From positions 124,001 to 188,000 of the forward strand of contig BBXU01002456.1 in assembly GCA_001598975.1 (NCBI GenBank): DNA of 64,000 bases. The letters are read 5' to 3'. This DNA comes from Parachlorella kessleri. Its lineage: Eukaryota > Chlorophyta > Trebouxiophyceae > Chlorellales > Chlorellaceae. Below the pieces are notes generated by a model. It saw nothing but the letters and a program-made list of their open reading frames with translations, did no database searches and was not told where the DNA came from. Made by a program: the position numbers and the translations under genes. Of this stretch, positions 57,274 through 64,000 are shown piece by piece (positions within the stretch are counted from its first letter, which is position 1; the number at the start of each line of letters is the position of its first letter).

Positions 57274-58878
57274 CTGCCCATGGAGGCCAGAAGCAGGCAA
57301 GCCAGGAAACAAGCGCATGTTCCCGGCTTCCTCTCCCAGGAGGGTTATGTCTGAGGGTTGCTTGCATATGCTCTGCGAGCGTAGCCGCTGCCTCAATTGC
57401 TGTATGCACGGCGGTCAATGGAATCCAGTAGTCAGTGTCAAGCAGGTGTAGTACTCCCACTATATCTACAACCTTAGCATAGCTGAGGCTGTTCTGTACT
57501 GTTGAGTGGGTCAATTGCAGCACTGCGGTATTGTCGAAGCACTGCTAGGCGTATCTCATTCTGAGCAGGGTGTATTTGTGATGTAGCAGGCAGCAAAGTG
57601 ACTGTCATTAAATATTGTGTCATTAGAATTTGTGACTGCTGTGTGGTGCAGCGTGTGCTGTTTCATTGCATCTTGCTTTCTCTTCCTGTTTATTACTGGC
57701 CTTCTGAATGGCCAGTGTTCTGATTTCAGGCCATATGCTCTTGGCGATGTTGCATTTTTGGCTTTGTCTCTTCAGTTCTTAGCCAGGCACTGTCCCTCAC
57801 AGTGTTGCATTGGACAGACCTATGCGGAGAGTTGCAAAACACTCTCTCACATGCTGCGATGTGGGATGTGCGGTACTTACCCCGTGTTTGGTACTGGCGG
57901 TGTAACATGCATCGCTCTGTCACGTCCGTTGTGAGCATTGATAGTCATGCCAAACCAGGTGATATCGATAACACCAAGAAGCCCAGGGGAGAGGGCTCTC
58001 TCAAGCGCCATCTGTCGGCACCATGTAGCTGCCGCACCTGTAGCTGCCGCTGCACGCAGTTACAGCGGCGGCGCGCCCGCGCTTCACCCATGGCAGCCTT
58101 GGCGCGCAAGGTACGTTCAAAACGTCAGATCTTCAAACACAGTAACAGCTCGTGCGGTCTCGTCTGGGAGCTACCCTGGGTGGGCTTTTGCGCATGGAGC
58201 TCGCAGGGCAGGAGACTGCCTTTTAAGCACAGCCCAGGGGCGGTTTGCTTTCGAGCAACACCCTACAGCAGTAGTTTCGCTGACTCGGCTAGGAACGTTT
58301 TCAATACCGCTCAGATGGCACTTACAACGGCGATGTCCAGCCTGCCTAAAACCATGGACTGATCTTGCAGACTCTTTGGGCGCACCGGGCATCCTCCATA
58401 TACTCATCAGGGCAATGTCAGCTTCAACAGGACTGGTTAGCACAATAGAAATCCTCGAGTCGATCAAAGTCTGTAGTGCCAGTCAACTTACTCGACCACC
58501 ATCCACATGAAGCTAGTTTGACCTCTACTCTGAACATACTAGACAGACAGGCGCATGTACAAGTTGCAACTTAGCTCCCTCAGAGAACACTGCTTGCCTA
58601 GGTTGAGAGCCAACATATCGTCATCCTGGCTTGTTACGGTGACAGAGTACCTCAGGGGATTCGCTGCCTAGGTTGTATGAAAGCTTTCTAGAGCAACCGA
58701 CACTAACAGAGTAAGCTAGCAGTCATCATGGGCATGTCATAGATACCAAAACACTTCGCAACAGTCTGTCAGAAAGTCAATATACATCAAACCAGAAGGG
58801 GAGCTCCACTTTCCTCCGCGGAGGCAAGCACCACACAGAATGGCATCTTAGTATGTGATGCTCTCCCTTCATAGCATG
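57274..58878. other. intergenic; unassigned open frames only
   Basis: The subtilase 3' flank, with a TGTAA at 57901-57905, followed by a region where + frames at 57802-58362 and 57938-58510 and a - frame at 58171-58467 overlap. A short ATG exon (MAALARK) before GTACGT at about 58111 is conceivable but no convincing continuation was found. No gene is called. Confidence 0.35.
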
Positions 58879-60458
58879 CTACCTGAGCACTAGGGAAGGG
58901 GTCCGCTGCCAAGCGTCCAGCGTATCACCCGCCAACAGCCAGCCTGTCGACTCATCCGACAGTACAGCCAGGGGTCCCACAAGGTCGACATCTGAGCTGG
59001 CCATCCTGTGTGGAGCCTGCTGCTGACCCTCCTTTGTTGCACTGGGCCCCTCCTTGGGCTGCATACCAACCCCACTTAAAAACCCCAGGGCCCCAGCGGA
59101 GCCGGGCTTTGAAGTGGCAGTTGTACGCCGAACAGGGCTACTGCGGCCGTTTTTGGCAACCCTGCCAGGGTTAGCACTCACCGCCGCTGGCCCTTTGTTG
59201 CGGGTGGCACTGCTGCTGGCTACCATGCGCCCTGCATTTGGTGCCTTTGAGACCGCCGCTGACGCGCTGCCAGCTGCTGTGCTGTGTCCAACAATGGGAG
59301 CGCAGCTGCCTGGTGCTTGCCGGGAGGCCTGGCTGGTAGCTGCGGTTGTGGAGTGTGGCGATGCCGGTGCATTTGGGATTCTAGAGCCTCGTGGGGTGGT
59401 TGCCACAACCTCGCTTTCTGTGCTGTGGCGAGCCCATGCTGGGCTTTGCAATGTCATTTTCACCCTAATGGCAGGATATGCCTCCCGGGCTGCCCTGGTT
59501 GTCTGCTGGTCCCTCGAAGGTGCAGTTACCTGACCTTTGGACAGTTCAGTCGTGGCGGCAGGGCCGACTCCACCAGCTGGCATATTTCTTGCTGATGCTG
59601 GGCTGCCGCGCTCTGGCACCGTGTTTGGGGACGGCACCTGGTCACCCAGTGCATGGCCAGCGTCCCAGTGTGCGCTGCTGCTGTGCTGGGGGCTGCCAAG
59701 GGCCACCTCAGCGAGTGATGATACCTGGCTTTTCTGGTGTATGCCACTGGCGAGGTCCTGCAATCAATCAGCCAATCAGGCAGGTGGACTCGAGGCAAAA
59801 TCCCAAATGGGAGCAATATCCTACAATCAATGGTGAAAAGTCTACGCTTGCCGAGGCTTCTTACTGCAGCTGCAGATGCCTCGTTGCCCCACACTAGGAC
59901 GACTTCCACAATAGTTCGCGGGTGGCCGCAGAGGACTCGCTAAACACGCTCTCCAGTGTCCATCCCTCTACTTGCCTGCTTTGCTCTCAGCCCTTCATAC
60001 TCCAGGGCGATGTTATTGGCCCTAGCCAAGTCATTTCTGAGCAGCTGGTTCTCTGATTGCTCAATAGCCAATTGCCCCTTCAGGCTGCTCAGCTGACATT
60101 GCAGCCCAAGCATGGTGGCCTGGGCGAGAATGAGCTGAATATTTGTGAGGGCCACCCCAGACTGCAGGCTGGCTGGCTGTGCACCCGTTCCGCCGCCTAG
60201 TACGCTGACAAGCAGTAGCTCTGCAGGTGCCCCTGCGGGGCTGGGGGACTTACACAAGACTACGGCTGCGTGCGTTGGTATACCGGCAGCAGCTTTGAGC
60301 CCTACTGGGAACTTGGATGCTGGCTTGGTCTTACACTGCAGCACAGCAGAAGAGTCTTAGAGTGTGTCAGGCAGCTAACAGTGGCCCACTGCCCTGTATA
60401 CCTGTATAGTCCTGCACGTCTCGGCTGCCAGATTAATAGTTTTGCTGGCTGCTCCCAT
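58879..60458 (-). CDS. coiled-coil protein of unknown function
   Basis: Three proposed exons on the - strand: 60458-60402, 60335-59976, 59757-58879 (1296 nt, 431 aa). It starts MGAASKTINLAAETCRTIQ. Residues about 95-139 form a heptad-like coiled coil (LKGQLAIEQSENQLLRNDLA). The long last exon is rich in Ser, Ala and Pro, with a basic patch (RVAKNGRSSPVRRTTATSK), and is probably disordered. The second intron is GC-AG with a perfect GCAAGT donor. No enzyme domain is visible. An N-terminal coiled coil plus a basic tail is seen in shugoshin-like and microtubule-binding proteins, but this is only a resemblance. It is divergent from SEC62. Confidence 0.55.
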
Positions 60459-60930
60459 AGTTGAGGAGACTTGCAATCGGGAGACCGCGGCCGTGTGAAT
60501 TTAGCAGATGTGGCACTGCTCAGCCGGGAAGTGGGCCTAGTTTCGCTAGTGGCAAATTAATCTAGCAGGGAGAATAAATAGCTGTACTAGCCGAGCCACA
60601 GGAGCAGCATGTCCGGGCACCGCACACAAAGCAGAGGCGGCCGCCGCCAGGGTTCCAATCACTGCTCTTGTTCCGTCCTCTGCCTGCCTATCCTATTGAA
60701 GGGATTCAGTTGAGATTCAACACACTCGGTGGGCTCAAGGGAGGCACACACTAGAAAATGAGCAGTTGGGGAAACAAGTACACGTGTACAATCACTTGAT
60801 CGAAAACTTGCAGCTAGTTGGTCCAAGGTTTCTGTTCTTGGTTGAGAGTAGGATTACCAGGTTATGAGTGTGCTTTGTCAGCAACGGTTTGAAACTGCAG
60901 ATCACTTGTAGCTGCAAAGGGGTGTGATCC
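60459..60930. promoter_or_regulatory. bidirectional promoter region (coiled-coil gene / SEC62)
   Basis: A 472-bp gap between two start codons facing away from each other. It includes an AT-rich AGAATAAATAG at about 60570. A frame beginning ATG at 60609 runs only a few dozen codons and does not join SEC62 in phase. Shared promoter function is inferred from geometry. Confidence 0.4.
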
Positions 60931-63458
60931 ATGAGCGGGACACAGGTGGTAAGCTGCTGAGCTTGGATGTCTGGTCGCCTCACTTCAGCGTGTTCAACAC
61001 AAGACACATACTGGAGTCATCTTTTGCCTGCAGCCCAGCGGGGCACCTGCTTACATCGAGCTCGCAGAGAAGTTGCGGTCAAAGCAGGGCGTCGAGGCTC
61101 ACACCGGCATCTGTGAGAATGTGCGCGTGGAGTACGTGCGTGGGCAGGACCTGGTGGCGTGGGCTCAGGAGCACCCTGAGGCTTTGGAGCGGTTCACCAA
61201 AGGCAAGCAGCCAGCTGTCCCAGAGCGCCTTCCTGTTCCCATCGACCAGCCAGCCTGCAACACGTAACATGACACAACTAGCCACCGCGTTTACTAGCCA
61301 CCGTATGGCAGGCCTATCACCCAGGTGTTGTCCGCCTGCTCACCAGCGCTTGACGCCTTTGCTGCCGCAGGCAAGTCCGCCCAGGACGCGGCCAGAGAGG
61401 TGGTGGAGCTGTTACTGCGGAGGGGCTTGCTGCGGCGCTGCGACCACATGTACAAGAAGCCGCCCCCTGGCAAGAAGTTGGCCAAGTACCCCCGCAAGCT
61501 GGTTTTCTTCCTTGGCCCTGAGGCCGGCGTGAGTTGACATCGTGTGCTGAGTGAGGCCAGTCAGCATCATTGTGTCAGTGCTTTGGCTACGCTGTCGACA
61601 CGAGAGGCACAGTCCCCCAGGCTTCAGCCTCGCTTGCGGTAGGCTCCAAGTCGTATTGCTGCCTGACATTGACAAACAGTTGTCTGACGTGTCACCGTGA
61701 CTTCTTCATTGATGAAACAGGCCGGAGGTGTAATATCCCAGACTGCCTTGTGGCCACTGCATCGGTGCTGCTGCAGGTTTTCGCAGAAGATTCCTTCTAC
61801 AGCTGGACCTATGACCGGCCAACCTCGCCTTGGGTGTATGCGGGTGCTGCGGTTGCCGTGCTGGGCGCGCTGCTAGTGTCTCTCTTCCCGTTGGCACCCT
61901 ACTCTGTGAAGGTAGCGTAAAGTCCCTGTAGTAATCTGCTGCGGTTTCTATTGTTGCTCAGGTGTCGAACACCAATCAAGTCCAATGAACGTCAATCGCC
62001 TGCTTTGGTGCAGCTCAGGTGGTTGGGTATGTGTTGGCAGCGCGGCCGATGCCTGCGCATGTATTGAGCGGTGTATGCATCAGCTGCCAAGCAGTGCATC
62101 ACAAAGTTTGGCGGCGGACTAGGCTGAGCTTGCTGTATGGGGCTGGTGTGATGCTATTTTGTGAGGGGCAGAGGCAACTGCTGCTGCACCGCAGCTGTTT
62201 CTGTGTCAAGAGCACCCCACCTGCTTGTATCACCTGCACTACCTGCTCTGGATGTGTTTGTGCAGGTAGCGGTACTGTATACGTCTGCCGGGCTGCTGAT
62301 AGCTATCATAGGCGTGCTGGTGCTGAGAGCAGTAATTGCGGCGGCCACATGGGTGGTAGCCGGCAAGACGGTGTGGGTGCTGCCCAACGTGTTGGCAGAC
62401 GTGCGTCAGTGTGTGTTGCAGTTGGGCCAGCTGGCGGCAGCCGTGCGTACCACTGTATGACTTGCACCACTTGGCTGGGGATGTCTACAATGACATGAGC
62501 TGGTGGTGCCTGTCAGCCTCTTGCAGCTTGCTGTGCGTGAATTGTCGCATCATCTGTTCGCTATGTTGTGCGTTCCGACAACTGGCAGTCTCTCTGCAAC
62601 TGCTGCCTATCGCTTGAGAGTGTCGGCTTAAGCCTCTCATACACCACCAAAGCGTCCTATGTTCCTTGCTGTCCACCCCACCGTGCTCCCTGGGCAGGTG
62701 CCACTGAACCAGCTGCTGAAGCCGCTGGTGGAAGTCGAGGCAAGCGACCCCTCGCACTGGGGCAGCCACCCGTTGGTGCGGCTGGGAGTAGGGGCGGCAC
62801 TGGCAGGGGTGCTGTACGTGCTTTATGCCCACGCGCCTGATAAAGGTGGGTTGCTAGCTAGCTGCCGGTAGGGGCGGCTGGTGCTTAAAAGCTGATATAG
62901 CTGGTAGAGGTTGGTGTGAACTGGCGGACCTTCTACATCTCACACCCTACGGTCCTCAACCGTTATTGCCAGGGTCAGGTGTTGGACAGATTGCACCATA
63001 ACATGCTGGCATTGGTGGACTGGAGCATGTGAGAGCACCATGGGCGTGTGGATGACGGTGACCTCCCAAGCTGCTATATCATTAGGCGGCAACAATTTGA
63101 CAGATGTGGCGGTTTGGCTGCTGACACCCGCGGATGCAGTCAGGCAACACTGAAAACAACACCTCAAATGGCATGTGTACCCTGCTGTGCAGGCTCGGTG
63201 GCGCGGGAGGCATCCAAGTACCGGGATGAGCTCTTTGACCTCCTTAACGTTCACAAGGAAGGCTACCAGCGGCTGGCAGGCAACACCACCGAGCCGAGCG
63301 CTGGCAATACAAGTGCAACTGCAGAGGCGGCGGCAGCAGAAGCAGCAGGGAACGCAAGTGCTGACGTGAGCGGGGTGCACTCTAGCACCAGCAGTGGCAA
63401 AGCAAGCGAGGCAGATGACACGCAAGCACAATCAGATATGCCCAGCGAGGAGTTGTAG
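60931..63458 (+). CDS. SEC62: protein translocation factor SEC62
   Basis: Subunit of the ER post-translational translocon, acting with SEC61 and SEC63. Exons: 60931-60948, 61034-61202, 61371-61528, 61777-61911, 62266-62400, 62698-62845, 63193-63458 (1029 nt, 342 aa). The cytosolic N-terminal domain runs from YIELAEKLRSKQGVEAH through AAREVVELLLRRGLL and ends near KLVFFLGPEAG. The family signature DSFYSWTYDRP leads into two membrane spans (VYAGAAVAVLGALLVSLFPL; YTSAGLLIAIIGVLVLRAVI) separated by a very short loop, then VWVLPNVLADV, matching human SEC62 order. A further hydrophobic stretch (GVGAALAGVLYVLYA) and an acidic Ala/Ser-rich tail follow. Exon 1 codes only MSGTQV; its donor could be GTGGTA or GTAAGC, both in phase. 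Intron 2 is GC-AG. Confidence 0.9.
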
Positions 63459-63758
63459 CAGGCTGTGCTGCAACCCAAGGTTACTGAGCGGGCAGGATCG
63501 AGTCTTGCTGGCTGAAACTGCTCTCCTTGTCCTGCGGTTCGACTTATTGCACCCTGCCCACGACTGTGGTAGACTTGTTGACTTCACCACGCGAATGCAT
63601 GCCACATTTTGACCGCTTAGTGTAACACACCGCACTTCAGAGTGGTCCTAGGTGGTGCCCTAATTGTCTAATAGACCAAAGCAGCCAAGCACCTGCAGGC
63701 CAAACCATGTGCTGGCAAGTACCATGAAGACATTGTCAGTGCTACACGAACCCTGCTC
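63459..63758. other. convergent intergenic region downstream of SEC62
   Basis: A 300-bp gap between SEC62 and the leftward partial gene, with a TGTAA on the + strand at 63621-63625. No exon is seen. Confidence 0.5.
63621..63625 (+). terminator. possible TGTAA poly(A) signal of SEC62
   Basis: TGTAA lies 163 nt after the SEC62 stop, a suitable distance for a chlorophyte poly(A) signal. Confidence 0.4.
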
Positions 63759-64000
63759 CTAATGGTAATACACCCTAGCCAGGTGCCGGAAGACACAGTC
63801 CAATACGTTGTCGTCCAGCCACACTACACGAGTGCCTTGATCTCTCTGGCCTGGGTCTCGCTGCTGCACCTCACGCTGCTTGCCCCTCCCTGGCGACACT
63901 TCCTGCTCCTGCATGTCCGTCTCCTCATGCTCCACATGCCGTCTCTGAGGCCGTGCCCCCTGCTGAACACAACCCCTCCCTAGGCGCTGCGCTTGCTGTG
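63759..64000 (-). CDS. C-terminal exon of unknown protein, truncated by window end
   Basis: The frame is open from the window edge to a TAG at 63761-63759. It encodes a charged segment (RRHVEHEETDMQEQEVSPGR) and ends with VVWLDDNVLDCVFRHLARVY plus His. The strong composition bias and the compact helical end suggest real coding sequence. An acceptor after GTGTTCAG near 63966 is possible, so the exon may begin inside the window. The family is not recognised. Confidence 0.5.
   Translation of the reverse strand, partial: QQAQRLGRGCVQQGARPQRRHVEHEETDMQEQEVSPGRGKQREVQQRDPGQRDQGTRVVWLDDNVLDCVFRHLARVYYH

Noticed and set aside
57802..58510. Overlapping + and - open frames as genes
   Set aside because: Three frames are open at once and none shows a domain, plausible codon pattern or clear exon joins.
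60609..60720. ATG at 60609 as the SEC62 start
   Set aside because: The following donor-like site leaves the wrong phase for the exon at 61034; the short exon 60931-60948 fits in phase.

Overview
This is nuclear DNA of a eukaryote, most likely a green alga (Chlorophyta, perhaps a trebouxiophyte; the exact taxon is a guess). Genes are split into many short exons. Introns of roughly 100-500 bp have GTGAG/GTGGG-type donors and CTGCAG acceptors, a minority of introns are GC-AG, and TGTAA, the usual chlorophyte poly(A) signal, follows several genes. The proteins fit a plant-lineage alga: a plant-type GH51 arabinofuranosidase, a formin linked to a RhoGAP-like domain, site-1 protease, GT61-like glycosyltransferases and SEC62. 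No RNA genes, CRISPR arrays or bacterial operons were seen. Exon joins were deduced by hand from splice consensus, reading phase and protein-family motifs. Each full model listed has a total length divisible by three, except the one with a frameshift.

Layout. 0.3-1.8 kb (+): a VHL beta-domain protein with an F-box-like helix. 3.0-9.4 kb (+): GH51 alpha-L-arabinofuranosidase, 16 exons. 10.5-23.0 kb (-): a 30-exon, about 2140-residue RhoGAP-like/FH1/FH2 formin. 24.3-36.3 kb (+): site-1 protease (MBTPS1/SKI-1 type), 21 exons, whose introns carry a 320-bp hairpin, two tiny retroposon-like inserts and a minisatellite. 37.7-38.4 kb (-): a small, possibly mitochondrial protein. 39.3-41.6 kb (-): a type II membrane nucleotide-sugar transferase. 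41.9-52.8 kb (+): three tandem GT61-like glycosyltransferase paralogues with the same six-exon architecture. 53.9-57.3 kb (+): a secreted subtilase with a Ser-Pro-rich tail and an apparent 1-nt frameshift before the catalytic Ser. 58.9-60.5 kb (-): a coiled-coil protein of unknown function. 60.9-63.5 kb (+): SEC62. 63.8 kb to the window end (-): the last exon of an unknown gene.

Functionally the window is rich in secretory-pathway and cell-surface genes: ER import (SEC62), Golgi proteolysis (site-1 protease), glycan synthesis (four glycosyltransferases), wall-glycan trimming (GH51) and a secreted protease with a tail suited to proline hydroxylation. Eukaryotic neighbours need not act together, so this is context only. 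The most unusual items are the VHL-like protein that keeps the hydroxyproline-binding pocket, the formin with a degenerate RhoGAP domain and modular FH1 exons, the intronic hairpin, and the very short inserts flanked by 11-bp target-site-like repeats.
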